This document shows positions 1 through 9,424 of a DNA stretch of 64,000 bases, one piece after another; within the stretch, counting starts at the first letter, position 1; each line of letters opens with the position of its first letter. The notes below the pieces were generated by a model. That model had not been told where the DNA came from. It saw nothing but the letters and a program-made list of their open reading frames with translations, and did not search any database. Position numbers and translations under genes: made by a program. The DNA is from Nostoc sp. C052. Its GTDB lineage: Bacteria; Cyanobacteriota; Cyanobacteriia; Cyanobacteriales; Nostocaceae. The stretch is from NCBI RefSeq assembly GCF_013393905.1, contig NZ_CP040272.1:4646001-4710000 (forward strand). Reading direction: 5' to 3'.

Positions 1-983
1 CTAATAAAATAAGCTTGCAGTTGAATACCAGGTACAGGCTTTGCCGTACCCATGAGACTGCTGGAGTAGGGAATGAATACAAAATCCTGAAGACTGGGTG
101 CAGTGGAACCAATAAGTACAATCCGATCTTTGATTAAGTTTTCTTTGACATTACCTGCCAGTACATCTCTGATCGATAACTGACGAAAACTACAAAATTC
201 TCTAGATGAACTTTGACATTTAGGTTTAGGAAAATTAGCCAAAATTTGGTAGCCTCTGTCATCAGCTCCCACATAAGCACCATCATTAGCCTCAAAACGA
301 TTAAATACTGCCTTACCCAATTGCAAATACTCAGGGTTACTTTTTGCTTTGGCGGGAGTAATTCCCTTTGACTTTAAATACAATAAAGCCAACTTCAGGG
401 CAAAGCTTTCATGTACCTGACCTTTAACGTGCCAATACAACAAACTGCGACGTATTTTGCCATCAAGATCGTACAGCACGTTATTAAAGCCCACTTGATC
501 CTGATTCAGTCCCAGTGGAGGCAAAACACTAAAGTTTTTGTTGTTGTCATTTGCTAGTAGTTCAATACCAATCAAGTTGGGCATTACTTGATAAGCATTA
601 CGCAGTTCTTGATTACCAGGCTCTACTGGCAAATTTCTGTAGATATCTAAGCCAATAGCACGGGGTTTGTGGACATTTAATTTTTGCAACAACAGGGCAA
701 TTTTCGCATCTGGAATCGGCCACGAACCTACTTCGTTTAAAGAGGCCTCATCAATCACTACAATCGTAATACGATTTTCTGGCGGTTCATTTGGACGTAA
801 GCGAAAAAATTGATCCAAAGCTGGTAACTCTAAAGATTGCAATAATCCAATAGAGTGCAAAAGCAAGACGCAGATTGCAACGCTGGCAGCAGTAATTAAT
901 TCTCTGTGTCCTCGACTAAGCGATTGTTTTAGTTCAAAGATGAACTTCACAAAACGCTTGCCTAGCTGCTGATTCATTCCCAT
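1..983 (-). CDS. CHASE2-domain sensor protein, N-terminal part (runs off the left edge)
   Basis: The reading frame starts at an ATG at 983 (a second ATG lies at 977) and is open to the window edge, giving 327 codons without a stop. A short polar N-terminus is followed by one membrane helix at about residues 28-46. The next section has the CHASE2 pattern: LPALDQFFRLRP, then ITIVVIDEASL, GSWPIPD and AIGLDIYRN. CHASE2 is an extracytoplasmic sensing domain found in front of adenylate/guanylate cyclases, histidine kinases or Ser/Thr kinases. The effector domain lies outside the window, so the output cannot be stated. The gene is separated from its right neighbour by about 700 bases. Confidence 0.82.
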   Translation of the reverse strand, partial: MGMNQQLGKRFVKFIFELKQSLSRGHRELITAASVAICVLLLHSIGLLQSLELPALDQFFRLRPNEPPENRITIVVIDEASLNEVGSWPIPDAKIALLLQKLNVHKPRAIGLDIYRNLPVEPGNQELRNAYQVMPNLIGIELLANDNNKNFSVLPPLGLNQDQVGFNNVLYDLDGKIRRSLLYWHVKGQVHESFALKLALLYLKSKGITPAKAKSNPEYLQLGKAVFNRFEANDGAYVGADDRGYQILANFPKPKCQSSSREFCSFRQLSIRDVLAGNVKENLIKDRIVLIGSTAPSLQDFVFIPYSSSLMGTAKPVPGIQLQAYFI

Positions 984-1685
984 TACCTAATAGAGAGAAA
1001 TATTCTCTATTTCCTATAGCTATTAACTATCGGACTAACATAGCTCAAGTGGGAGCTAAATAGAGTTTCTAAGAGTTTTTTTTAACTCAGCAAGGTTCTT
1101 CAAGATATCGTAGTATTTCTGATGTATTACCATATATTAAGGCCAATGCTCTGACTAAATGGGAGCTAGTACCGCAAGGCGGAATCAAAATTTAAAATGA
1201 CGCTTAGATATTGTCTCGTTCCCAGTCTTCGACTGGGAATGCCGTTCTAAAAGCTCCGCCTCCCTTGCTAGCGGCTCGCCAGGAGCAACATTTCCAGCCG
1301 GAGACTGGAAATCAGGTTTTAAAGAAGTTTCAGCTTAAGTTGACACCAATGGCGGCATCCTGACCACCTAGTTTATTTCGCTAATGACATGATTACATCC
1401 CAATGTGGCTCCCAAGTGTAGAAAAAAACTAAAATATAAGTCTACTTAAGTAAATATATTTGATTAATTTCCTTGAACCCAAGGTATTTGAGGATAAAAG
1501 CCGCAGGAAAATTGGTAATAGGGTATTGAACAACACTTATTATCTATCACCAAAAACAAAAAAGCCAACCGGAAACAGATTTTTCTGTATTTATCCAGTT
1601 GACTATGGTGTGTGAACTACTCCATACCAGTAGGTAGGTGCAGGCTCCCAAATTGAGAACTGCGGCTGAGGCTTCTTCAACGCCA
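984..1685. other. Intergenic region with a dispersed palindromic repeat
   Basis: I find no convincing gene here. It holds one palindromic repeat element (1213-1316, listed separately) and AT-rich sequence that should carry the promoter of the CHASE2 gene near 984-1100. Confidence 0.5.
1213..1316. repeat. Dispersed double-hairpin repeat of Nostoc type
   Basis: Two hairpins flank a GC-richer core. The first is a 9-bp perfect stem with a 3-base loop (1219-1227 with 1231-1239). The second is a 7-bp stem (1291-1297 with 1305-1311). The wording 'cccagtcttcgactggga' and the 'ccggagactgga' variant resemble repeats scattered in Nostoc genomes. No coding frame crosses it. Confidence 0.55.
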
Positions 1686-2669
1686 TTACTTGAAATACTT
1701 GAAGTTACGAGGCCCTGTGTAACCAGAAACTTTTGCTAGTTCCTCTAAGTTTTGGACTCCGCTATAACTTTTATTATTGATGATCCAAGTAGGGAAGCCT
1801 TCAATTTTCGCAGCTTTACACAGTTCTGTTTGAGCCTTGAGTCCATCGGGCGCGCACTCTACCTTAACATCACTATTGATTATTTCCTGGGCTTCTTTAC
1901 CAAAAAGCAGCTTTTGTTCATGGCAGTGAGGACACCAATAAGCACTGTATTCCTTCGCGCCTACCTTTGCCAGATGTCGTGCTAAGGCTATTTCTGCCTC
2001 ACCAGAAGTAGTTGTAACTTCCCAACCGAACGCCGGGTTAGGATCTCCTTTGGAATTAAAGATAATTTTAACGGGTTGTCCAGGAGTTTCAGGCGTAACT
2101 TCTGATTTATTTACACCCGCATAGACACCTAAAGTACCAATCAGCGTTACCATCCCAACAATAATGACGGTAAAAAAAATTTGTCCAATATCTTCCCAAG
2201 TCCGACCGATAATGGTCAGTACTAAAAGACTCAGAGAGAATAAAGCTGAACCAATACAGTAAGGACAAATAGCTTTGATTTGAGATGCCAGCACGTACAT
2301 TAAGTAGCCGCTAAAAACAGACATAGCGATCGCACCTGCCAGCAGCAGCCACCACGTCCAATTTTCCAATTGTTTGCGGCTATTATTTTCTCCTGAGTTC
2401 AATACCAAGGGAGCTAAAGCAAATATCACCATACTGATGTATGCCAAAAACCCAAACAAGGCTAATGGCTGACCAAAAACTGTTGCCCAAGGGCTGGAAA
2501 GCACATCATTACAGCCCTTAACACCAGCCTGTGCCACACAAGCGGCACTGCCTCCGGTTAACTTTTCTATAGTCAGATAACCTGTGATTAAAGCACCACA
2601 TCCAGCGATCGCGGCAATCAATGGACGTGACCATTTATGAATCCAAGGAGTAGAACGACGGCGAATCAT
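1686..2669 (-). CDS. Vitamin K epoxide reductase (VKOR) fused to a thioredoxin-like domain
   Basis: The 327-residue protein has about five membrane helices followed by a soluble C-terminal domain. The VKOR part shows the loop cysteines C44 and C53 and the quinone-site pair C135-P-Y-C138. The C-terminal part (about 205-327) is thioredoxin-like with C246-P-H-C249 and the cis-proline segment GFPTW (P293). Bacterial and plant VKOR fusions (LTO1 in chloroplasts) oxidise the trx-like partner, which makes disulfides in lumenal or periplasmic proteins, and pass electrons to quinone. All four redox pairs' cysteines are present, so the enzyme looks intact. It lies about 100 bases downstream of btpA on the same strand, with a heptamer repeat between them. 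ATG start. Confidence 0.93.
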   Translation of the reverse strand: MIRRRSTPWIHKWSRPLIAAIAGCGALITGYLTIEKLTGGSAACVAQAGVKGCNDVLSSPWATVFGQPLALFGFLAYISMVIFALAPLVLNSGENNSRKQLENWTWWLLLAGAIAMSVFSGYLMYVLASQIKAICPYCIGSALFSLSLLVLTIIGRTWEDIGQIFFTVIIVGMVTLIGTLGVYAGVNKSEVTPETPGQPVKIIFNSKGDPNPAFGWEVTTTSGEAEIALARHLAKVGAKEYSAYWCPHCHEQKLLFGKEAQEIINSDVKVECAPDGLKAQTELCKAAKIEGFPTWIINNKSYSGVQNLEELAKVSGYTGPRNFKYFK

Positions 2670-2676
2670 AAATATT

Positions 2677-2722
2677 GGGGAATGGGGAATGGGGAATGGG
2701 GAATGGGGAATGGGGAATGGGT
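2677..2722. repeat. STRR heptamer array (GGGAATG)
   Basis: About 6.5 head-to-tail copies of a 7-base unit read ggggaat. This is a short tandemly repeated repetitive (STRR) sequence of the kind described for heterocystous cyanobacteria. It sits in the short gap between btpA and the VKOR gene. Confidence 0.8.
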
Positions 2723-2768
2723 AATAAGAAATTATTCGCTTGCTCCCTTACTCTCCATTCCCTACTCC

Positions 2769-3617
2769 CTAAGAATGTAACTTCACTTGTTCTGCTGATT
2801 TGCTTTCACTTTTAGAGTTCCAATTGCGACGAGCAGCTTCCACGAATTGACTGACGCGAATTGGGTCAATTGGTTGCTCAATGCGTCCGTGACGTTTTAG
2901 GGAACTGGAAACTATCACACCATCTGCTGCCTGCATCAATGTATCAATATTTTCCCAATTAGCCCCACTCCCGATGAACACTGGCGTGCCATTTGCTGCG
3001 CCACAAGCTAGTTCCAAATCTTCTAAGTTAGGAGGACTACCAGTAGCCCAACCAGATAAAATCACTCCGTCTGCTAAACCCCTTTCAATGGTGTCTTTCA
3101 CGGCGACTGTGAGATTTGGAGAACTCAAAGGACGGGCGTGTTTCACCAACACATCGGCCAGGATTTTAACATCACAGCCCAACTCCCGTCGATAGCGGAG
3201 TAGTTGATGGGCTTCTCCCTCAATTAATCCTTGGTCGGTTGCCATCACCCCAGTAAGGACGTTGACGCGGATAAATTGCGCCTGTACAGAGCTAGCGATC
3301 GCCATTGCGCTTTTGCCATCATTTCGCAAAACATTTAAGCCTATCGGCAAAGTCACCAAATTCTGTATGCGCTGCACCACAATGGTCATGGCACTCACAA
3401 CCACTGGATCGACTTGGTTTTTGGTAAACGGCGCGTCGAAAAAATTCTCGACAATCAGACCGTCAACCCCTCCACTTGCCAAGGCTGCGGCTTCTTGTTC
3501 GGCACGATCAATCACCGCTTTTAAACTACCTCCCCAACGGGGTGAGGTAGGCAGTGGTAGCAGGTGAACCACGCCAATAATTGGGGAACGAGTTTTAAAT
3601 ATCTGATATAAGTCCAC
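2769..3617 (-). CDS. btpA: BtpA family protein (photosystem I biogenesis)
   Basis: BtpA is a thylakoid-associated protein needed for stable PSI reaction-centre proteins in Synechocystis. The family (BtpA/SgcQ) has a TIM-barrel-like fold. Family hallmarks visible here are IIGVVHLLPLP near the N-terminus, GGVDGLIVENFFDAPF, IGLNVLRNDG and VFIGSGANWENI. I prefer the GTG at 3617 (protein starting DLYQIFKT, about 283 residues), which matches how I remember relatives starting. An in-frame GTG at 3686 would add 23 residues of non-family-like sequence. The VKOR-thioredoxin gene follows on the same strand. Confidence 0.9.
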   Translation of the reverse strand: MDLYQIFKTRSPIIGVVHLLPLPTSPRWGGSLKAVIDRAEQEAAALASGGVDGLIVENFFDAPFTKNQVDPVVVSAMTIVVQRIQNLVTLPIGLNVLRNDGKSAMAIASSVQAQFIRVNVLTGVMATDQGLIEGEAHQLLRYRRELGCDVKILADVLVKHARPLSSPNLTVAVKDTIERGLADGVILSGWATGSPPNLEDLELACGAANGTPVFIGSGANWENIDTLMQAADGVIVSSSLKRHGRIEQPIDPIRVSQFVEAARRNWNSKSESKSAEQVKLHS

Positions 3618-3880
3618 GTCTTTAATCCGCCTCGCGGAGTCCAGAGTCCAGAATTTTTTGACTATTGAACGCCAGTTCAACGCCACTTGCCTGAATAGAG
3701 AGAACTTCTCTATGGGTGTGGCTCTTCAACGGGGGAAACCCCGCACGTGACTGGCTCCTTTTGACCCTTGACTCTTGACTTTCCATTAATTAGTCAAATG
3801 TGTTTTATGATAGTCGGCTTACTGCTTCTTTCTTGAGATAGAAATTGGCGTGAAACCTCCCATAAGATATGTTAAGATAA

Positions 3881-3985
3881 AACCTGGCTACAAGAGGAGT
3901 TTGCCACTCACTAGACGCAAGGCAGCTTTCCGTGGTTTAGGCATCTTGTCCGCGCACTGTCGTAGGACTTGCCAATCGCCAGGTT
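3881..3985 (+). ncRNA. Possible structured RNA of unknown type
   Basis: An 8-bp perfect closing stem (3881-3888 with 3978-3985) encloses about 90 bases with further pairing: 'gtcc' near 3948 with 'ggac' near 3964, flanked by ggca/tgcc. A -10-like 'taagat' lies just upstream at 3874-3879. I cannot match it to a known RNA family (it is not RNase P RNA, tmRNA, SRP RNA or Yfr1). It may equally be a decayed repeat. Strand is inferred from the -10-like site only. Confidence 0.25.
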
Positions 3986-4211
3986 AGCATTACTGCTTTA
4001 TAGGCGTAGTCGCTTTCGTCGATTTCCCTGAGGGTAGCGACTTCTCACAACAAGCCCTTTGGGCGGCTTCCCGATGGGTAGGTTAACAACGCGCACGCTG
4101 CGGTAATGTAAAATACCAATAAGCAAATTGTTAAAAAACATTACAAGTGTCAAATGTACCCAAAGACACTTCAATTTACCCTGGGGAACAGATTGATAAA
4201 GATATCATAAC

Positions 4212-4242
4212 ATGACCTCTATCTTATTATTGATAGGGTCAT
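4212..4242. other. Bulged 11-bp hairpin upstream of rimO
   Basis: The arms at 4212-4223 and 4232-4242 pair over 11 bp with one bulged T and an 8-base AT loop. No T-run follows on either side, so it is not a classical terminator. It lies about 130 bases before rimO and could be an operator or a leader hairpin. Confidence 0.35.
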
Positions 4243-4374
4243 AATTCTACGGACACTTACTGACAGTGAGAATCTGCCAAGATGCTGTTATTAGAGGGAT
4301 AACGATCGCGAAAAAAGCGAAAAAAGCGCTGAAATGTTTGACTGCAAGAAAAAAAATGAAGATATTTTCAAAAT

Positions 4375-5694
4375 ATGGGTGACAAGCCAACAATTGCCAT
4401 TTCTCATCTGGGCTGCGAGAAAAACCGAATTGATACAGAACACATGCTAGGACTGCTCGTAGAAGCAGGCTACGGTGTAGATACAAACGAAGAGTTAGCG
4501 GATTACGTTATTGTTAATACTTGTAGTTTTATTGAAGCGGCCCGGCAAGAATCTGTCAGAACATTGGTAGAACTGGCAGAGGCAAACAAAAAAATCGTAA
4601 TTACTGGCTGTATGGCGCAACACTTCCAAGAGCAACTTTTGGAAGAGTTACCGGAAGCAGTAGCGGTGGTGGGTACCGGCGATTATCACAAAATTGTTAA
4701 TGTAATTGAGCGTGTTGAACTTGGCGAGCGGGTTAAACAGGTTAGTATTGAGCCAACCTACATTGCCGACGAAACTACACCGCGCTATCGCACTACAACA
4801 GAGGGCGTTGCTTACCTCCGAGTTGCCGAAGGTTGTGATTATCGTTGTGCATTTTGTATAATTCCTCATCTTCGAGGGAACCAGCGATCGCGTACTATAG
4901 AATCTATAGTCGCCGAAGCGGAGCAGTTAGTTAGTCAAGGGGTAAAGGAAATTATTTTAATTTCCCAAATCACCACTAACTACGGTCTAGATATTTACGG
5001 TCAGCCAAAATTAGCCGAATTACTTCGCGCTTTGGGGAAAGTAGATATACCGTGGATCAGAATGCACTACGCTTATCCCACGGGACTGACCCCAGATGTG
5101 ATCGCGGCGATTCAAGAAACACCCAACGTCTTGCCTTATCTGGATTTGCCCTTACAGCATTCTCATCCAGATGTTCTCCGCTCCATGAATCGTCCTTGGC
5201 AAGGACGCGTAAATGATGGGATTATAGATCGCATCAAAACGGCGCTACCAACAGCCGTATTGCGGACAACATTTATTGTTGGTTTCCCAGGAGAAACAAA
5301 CGAGCATTTTGAGCATTTATTAGAGTTTGTTCAAAGGCATGAATTCGATCATGTTGGTGTCTTCACCTTTTCCTCTGAGGAAGGAACCCCAGCTTACAAG
5401 TTGCCAAATCAGTTGCCCCAATTGGTGATGGACGAGCGGCGATACCAACTTATGGAAATCCAGCAACCGATTTCCCAAAAGAAAAATCAACAGGAAGTAG
5501 GCAAAATCGTCGATGTCCTGATTGAGCAAGAAAATCCTGAAAGTGGTGAATTAATAGGTCGTTCAGGTAGATTTTCCCCAGAGGTTGATGGTCTGGTGTA
5601 TGTCAAAGGCCAGGCAAAATTAGGAACCATCGTGCCAATAGCGATTCACCACGCTGATACATACGACCTCTATGGTCAGGTAGTCAATAACTAA
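4375..5694 (+). CDS. rimO: Ribosomal protein S12 methylthiotransferase RimO
   Basis: RimO is a radical-SAM enzyme with two Fe-S clusters that adds a methylthio group to an aspartate of ribosomal protein uS12. The 439-residue protein has the N-terminal UPF0004 domain with cluster cysteines C14, C50 and C79. The radical-SAM motif is C154-x3-C158-x2-C161, inside EGCDYRCAFC and followed by IPHLRG. A C-terminal TRAM domain spans about residues 375-439. RimO is preferred over the tRNA enzyme MiaB because of ISHLGCEKNR and the HYAYPTG, LPLQHSHP and GFPGET segments. ATG start with a weak ribosome site. It is transcribed away from btpA. Confidence 0.96.
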   Translation: MGDKPTIAISHLGCEKNRIDTEHMLGLLVEAGYGVDTNEELADYVIVNTCSFIEAARQESVRTLVELAEANKKIVITGCMAQHFQEQLLEELPEAVAVVGTGDYHKIVNVIERVELGERVKQVSIEPTYIADETTPRYRTTTEGVAYLRVAEGCDYRCAFCIIPHLRGNQRSRTIESIVAEAEQLVSQGVKEIILISQITTNYGLDIYGQPKLAELLRALGKVDIPWIRMHYAYPTGLTPDVIAAIQETPNVLPYLDLPLQHSHPDVLRSMNRPWQGRVNDGIIDRIKTALPTAVLRTTFIVGFPGETNEHFEHLLEFVQRHEFDHVGVFTFSSEEGTPAYKLPNQLPQLVMDERRYQLMEIQQPISQKKNQQEVGKIVDVLIEQENPESGELIGRSGRFSPEVDGLVYVKGQAKLGTIVPIAIHHADTYDLYGQVVNN

Positions 5695-5883
5695 ATTGTC
5701 CTTTGTCTTTTGTCCTTTGTCTTTTGTTAAATGACCCTTACAGATTTACCCTTATTCCAATATCGACGCTGCATTAATGGCAGTTTTCATGAGGGTTTAC
5801 CTGAAGTTCGGGGACTCACTCGTGGGCATAGCTTCTCCAATAGTTTGAGGCTTTGCTATCGCCCAAGGCTTACTAACTAGCCA

Positions 5884-5942
5884 ATAACTAATGACTAATG
5901 ACTAATGACTAATGACTAATAACTAATGACTAAATGACTAAT
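5884..5942. repeat. STRR heptamer array (TAATGAC)
   Basis: About eight slightly varying copies of the 7-base unit taatgac lie directly upstream of the DEAD-box helicase gene. Shorter runs of the same unit recur elsewhere in the window, for example near 18600, 55060 and 57090. Confidence 0.75.
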
Positions 5943-5976
5943 CCAAAAATCCTTACATAAAATTTAGGACGAATTA

Positions 5977-7509
5977 ATGACTCTTTCATTTCAAGAATTA
6001 GGAATTTCCCAAGAGCGTGTCGAACAACTAGAAAAAATCGGTTTTACCGAACCAACTAACATTCAAGTGCAAGCAATTCCCCAATTGCTAGCCGGTCGTG
6101 ATGTAGTCGGTCAATCTCAAACTGGAACAGGCAAAACGGCAGCATTCTCACTGCCAATTCTAGAGCGGCTAGATATTAATCAAAGAGCCGTACAAGCCAT
6201 AGTTTTAACACCAACCCGTGAATTAGCGATGCAAGTTCACGATGCGATCGCCCAATTTATCGGTAATGAAGGATTGCGGGTGTTAGCAATCTATGGTGGA
6301 CAATCAATTGACCGCCAAATGTTACAACTCAAACGTGGCGTTCACATGGTCGTGGGTACTCCCGGACGGGTGATCGATTTGCTCGATCGCGGCTGTTTAA
6401 AGCTCGATCAAGTGAAGTGGTTTGTGTTGGATGAAGCTGATGAAATGTTGAGCATGGGCTTTATCGACGATGTGATCAAAATCCTCTCGCAAGCGCCCGT
6501 AGATCGCCAAACAGCTTTATTCTCGGCAACAATGCCACCATCGATTCGGATGTTGGTGAACAAGTTTTTGCGATCGCCTGCAACTGTCACCGTCGAGCAG
6601 CCAAAAGCCGCTCCCAACAAGATTAATCAGGTAGCTTACCTGATCCCCCGCCACTGGACAAAAGCCAAAGCTTTACAGCCAATTCTGGAAATGGAAGATC
6701 CAGAAACAGCTTTAATCTTTGTCCGCACCAGACGCACCGCCGCCGAACTCACCAGTCAGTTACAAGGTGCTGGTCACAGCGTTGATGAATATCACGGTGA
6801 CTTGTCCCAACAAGCACGGGAACGCTTATTAATCAGATTCCGTAACCGTCAAGTTCGCTGGGTGGTAGCAACTGACATTGCAGCACGAGGGTTAGATGTC
6901 GATCAACTCTCCCATGTGATCAACTACGACTTACCCGATAGCGTAGAAACCTACGTCCACCGTATTGGTCGTACTGGTCGTGCTGGTAAAGAAGGAACAG
7001 CAATTTCTCTAGTACAGCCATTTGAGCGGCGCAAACAGCAAACATTTGAACGTCATAACCGCCAAAATTGGCAAGTGCTGACGATTCCCACACGCGCCCA
7101 GATTGAAGCAAAACACATTCTGAAATTGCAAGAACTGGTGCGGGAAGCTTTGACAGGCGAGCGTTTGGCTTCATTCTTGCCAATTGTCAGCGAACTGATT
7201 GAAGAATACGATGCTCAAGCGATCGCCGCAGCTGCATTGCAAATTGCTTACGATCAAACTCGTCCTGCTTGGTTGAGTTCAGACGTGGAAATTCCCCAAG
7301 AAGAATCTTCCGCTCCCAAACCAAGACTCGGTAAGCGTCGTGAATCTTCTTCTAGCGATCGCCCCCGTTCTGCATGGAAATCAGATAGCAGCAATGGAGA
7401 CGAAAGACATTCTTCTCCCAAGCCAAAACTGCGGACAAGTGGGCACGAGTCTTCTGCATCTCCTAGTAAAAAGATAGGTTCACCGACAGCTAGAGAATCA
7501 GCTTCTTAG
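5977..7509 (+). CDS. DEAD-box ATP-dependent RNA helicase
   Basis: This 510-residue RNA helicase has all core motifs in order: Q motif (GFTEPTNIQ), Walker A QTGTGKT at 48-54, PTRELA, TPGR, DEAD in VLDEADEML, SAT in FSATMP, ARGLD and HRIGRTGR. The C-terminal about 80 residues are Ser-, Lys- and Pro-rich and low in complexity, as in RNA-binding tails. It resembles the cyanobacterial cold- and redox-regulated helicase CrhR/DeaD, but I cannot separate Crh paralogues by eye, so no symbol is given. ATG start, with 'aggac' about 10 bases before it. STRR sequence occupies the promoter region. Confidence 0.93.
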   Translation: MTLSFQELGISQERVEQLEKIGFTEPTNIQVQAIPQLLAGRDVVGQSQTGTGKTAAFSLPILERLDINQRAVQAIVLTPTRELAMQVHDAIAQFIGNEGLRVLAIYGGQSIDRQMLQLKRGVHMVVGTPGRVIDLLDRGCLKLDQVKWFVLDEADEMLSMGFIDDVIKILSQAPVDRQTALFSATMPPSIRMLVNKFLRSPATVTVEQPKAAPNKINQVAYLIPRHWTKAKALQPILEMEDPETALIFVRTRRTAAELTSQLQGAGHSVDEYHGDLSQQARERLLIRFRNRQVRWVVATDIAARGLDVDQLSHVINYDLPDSVETYVHRIGRTGRAGKEGTAISLVQPFERRKQQTFERHNRQNWQVLTIPTRAQIEAKHILKLQELVREALTGERLASFLPIVSELIEEYDAQAIAAAALQIAYDQTRPAWLSSDVEIPQEESSAPKPRLGKRRESSSSDRPRSAWKSDSSNGDERHSSPKPKLRTSGHESSASPSKKIGSPTARESAS

Positions 7510-7791
7510 TCAACAGTTAGAAGTTAATCAATTTTGGATTTTAGATTTGAGGTTTTTTCTTCAATCCAAAATCCAAACCTGAAATTGGAGAGTTGAGAGT
7601 TAGGAGTCAGGATTTTGACTTTGGCTCTTGACTTTTTGGCTTTTTGGGTGGGTTTATCGGCTCAACCAAGAACCAATAACTTTGTACGATAACGACAAAC
7701 TGACACTACCAGACTTATTACCAGGTTGGAGCTAGTAGTGTCAGAAATTTGGCCTCCTGTGTTTGAGTAGAGACCTTGCATTGCAACGTCT

Positions 7792-8739
7792 CTACAGCCA
7801 AGGACGACTAACTAGTTCTAATTCTCCAATTTCATCGTCGCTCAATTTCCAGCCCAAAGCGCCAGCATTTTGCCGCACCTGTTCAGCTGTCTTCACCCCA
7901 GCAATGGGAATAACGTTCCCCTGAGCAATTAACCAGTTGAGAGCAACTTGGGCAGGAGTGCGATCGTATTTTTCCCCGAAGTTACGTAGCAAAGATATAA
8001 CTGGGGCAATTTTTTGCAGTCCTTCTTTCTTAAATCGCGGGTCTATTTTTCTCGCACCAGTGGGGATTTCAGTACTATCAATACTGTACTTGCCAGTGAG
8101 CAATCCTTGTGCTAAAGGACTATATGCTAAGATAGCCACGCCCAACTCACGCGCAGTTGTGATAATGCCTTGGCTTTCAACTTGGCGACTGAGTAAAGAA
8201 TAGCGTACTTGGTTGACAGCCAAAGGTACTCCACGGGCTGCCAATATTTGATGCGCGTCTCGCATTTGCTCTGCTGAGTAATTACTTACACCAACTGCGG
8301 CAATTCTGCCACGCTTCACTTCATCCGCTAGGGCATTCATCAAAGTTTCTTGACTTAAAAAGAAGGCAAAAGGCCAATGCACTTGATACAGGGCGATTCG
8401 CTCTAATTGCAAACGTTTGAGGCTGGCTGTTAAAGCATCCGAGACGGATTGGGCTGTAAATCGCCACGGTAGGGGGCCAAATTTTGTAGCGATTTGTACA
8501 GATTGTTGTGTCTGTTGCAGAAATTGTCCCAAAAATTTCTCTGATAGTCCCATTCCGTAGACTTCGGCAGTATCAAAGAAGGTAATACCAGCTTCTAAGG
8601 CTGCGGTAAAGGCTTCTTGTAACTGTTCTGGACCGTAGCGATCGCCATAATTCCAAAATAGTTTATCACCCCAAGCCCAAGTGCCGATGCACAAGGGCGT
8701 AACAGATGGGCCATTTTGCCCCAATGTGATGTTTTCCAC
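7792..8739 (-). CDS. Aldo/keto reductase
   Basis: A 315-residue NADPH-dependent oxidoreductase with the (beta/alpha)8 aldo/keto reductase fold. Catalytic elements are visible: FFDTAEVYG (Asp and Tyr), IATKFG (Lys) and VHWPF (His). NADPH-binding segments lie late in the protein (NVIPIAGVKTAEQVRQN). It resembles plant and cyanobacterial members related to pyridoxal reductase-like AKRs, but the substrate cannot be told from sequence. The start is a GTG at 8739. It stands alone, convergent with the helicase gene. Confidence 0.9.
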   Translation of the reverse strand: MENITLGQNGPSVTPLCIGTWAWGDKLFWNYGDRYGPEQLQEAFTAALEAGITFFDTAEVYGMGLSEKFLGQFLQQTQQSVQIATKFGPLPWRFTAQSVSDALTASLKRLQLERIALYQVHWPFAFFLSQETLMNALADEVKRGRIAAVGVSNYSAEQMRDAHQILAARGVPLAVNQVRYSLLSRQVESQGIITTARELGVAILAYSPLAQGLLTGKYSIDSTEIPTGARKIDPRFKKEGLQKIAPVISLLRNFGEKYDRTPAQVALNWLIAQGNVIPIAGVKTAEQVRQNAGALGWKLSDDEIGELELVSRPWL

Positions 8740-8904
8740 GGTTGCAAAATATAGTTTATTTACATTTCTTTACTTTTATAGTGTATCGTTATAGACAAGA
8801 TTGGGTGCGATCGTCACCACTTGGCTGGCAAATCTTGTTGTGCGTAGGCGTAGAAATCGCGCCTTGCATAAAAATTTAAAACCTGAATCAAACGCGCATA
8901 AACA

Positions 8905-8938
8905 AGATCCCCGACAACTTTTACGAAGTCGGGGATCT
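8905..8938. repeat. 11-bp inverted repeat around 'atccccgac'
   Basis: The perfect arms agatccccgac (8905-8915) and gtcggggatct (8928-8938) are separated by 12 bases. This hairpin type is a common Nostoc dispersed repeat. No T-run follows, so I do not call it a terminator. Confidence 0.55.
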
Positions 8939-8998
8939 ACGGGTTGCAATTCTCACAAATCAAATAGGATTGCTATAGTTGAGTGTATTTACTTGTAT

Positions 8999-9223
8999 TT
9001 AAGAATTAGATGATTTATCCTGCTTGGGTTTTTTGATTAATTCCATGTAGACATTAATCTCACTAATTTCTACATCATGCTCAACTCTGGTTACTTTCCA
9101 TCTTTCCTTTTTTAGGTAAACTTCCTCCCCTACTCTGGGAGTAAATTGAAGATCGTAGAATTTTTTGAGAAAATCTTTTTGATTTTCTTCCCATAATATT
9201 ACCTTGACTGGTTCTTTACTCAT
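8999..9223 (-). CDS. Small protein of unknown function (74 aa)
   Basis: I do not recognise this protein. The frame runs from an ATG at 9223 and encodes a charged, soluble 74-residue chain with alternating short hydrophobic stretches (VKVILWEE, RVGEEVYLKKERWKVTRVEHDV), consistent with a small beta-rich domain. The C-terminus is Lys-rich (KKPKQDKSSNS). It has no overlap with other genes and sensible codon use, so it is probably real. It lies between the aldo/keto reductase and a broken gene on the same strand. Confidence 0.5.
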   Translation of the reverse strand: MSKEPVKVILWEENQKDFLKKFYDLQFTPRVGEEVYLKKERWKVTRVEHDVEISEINVYMELIKKPKQDKSSNS

Positions 9224-9424
9224 TGCTTATGCCTTTTTGGTTACTAGATGAAGGTAAGTATTTTGATGACATACATACGGCAATTTTATCTTACTAATTC
9301 AATGTAATAGCGTAGTTAAAACCACATTTTAATATTGATATTTTTATGTGTCTTGATTGCGTCTCTTCAAGTTAAAGATTTTTTATTTTTATAGCGTATC
9401 ATCATTGTCTGATTCATTGCCTTA

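Larger units (their letters stand above)
3687..4374. other. Long intergenic region upstream of rimO with hairpins
   Basis: I see no supported protein gene. The stretch holds a possible structured RNA (3881-3985), a GC-rich palindromic patch around 4050-4110 that resembles dispersed repeats, and a hairpin at 4212-4242. The last 100 bases before rimO are A-rich, without a strong Shine-Dalgarno sequence. Confidence 0.45.

Noticed and set aside
4247..4486. Small minus-strand frame across the rimO start
   Set aside because: It overlaps the certain rimO N-terminus and shows no family pattern.
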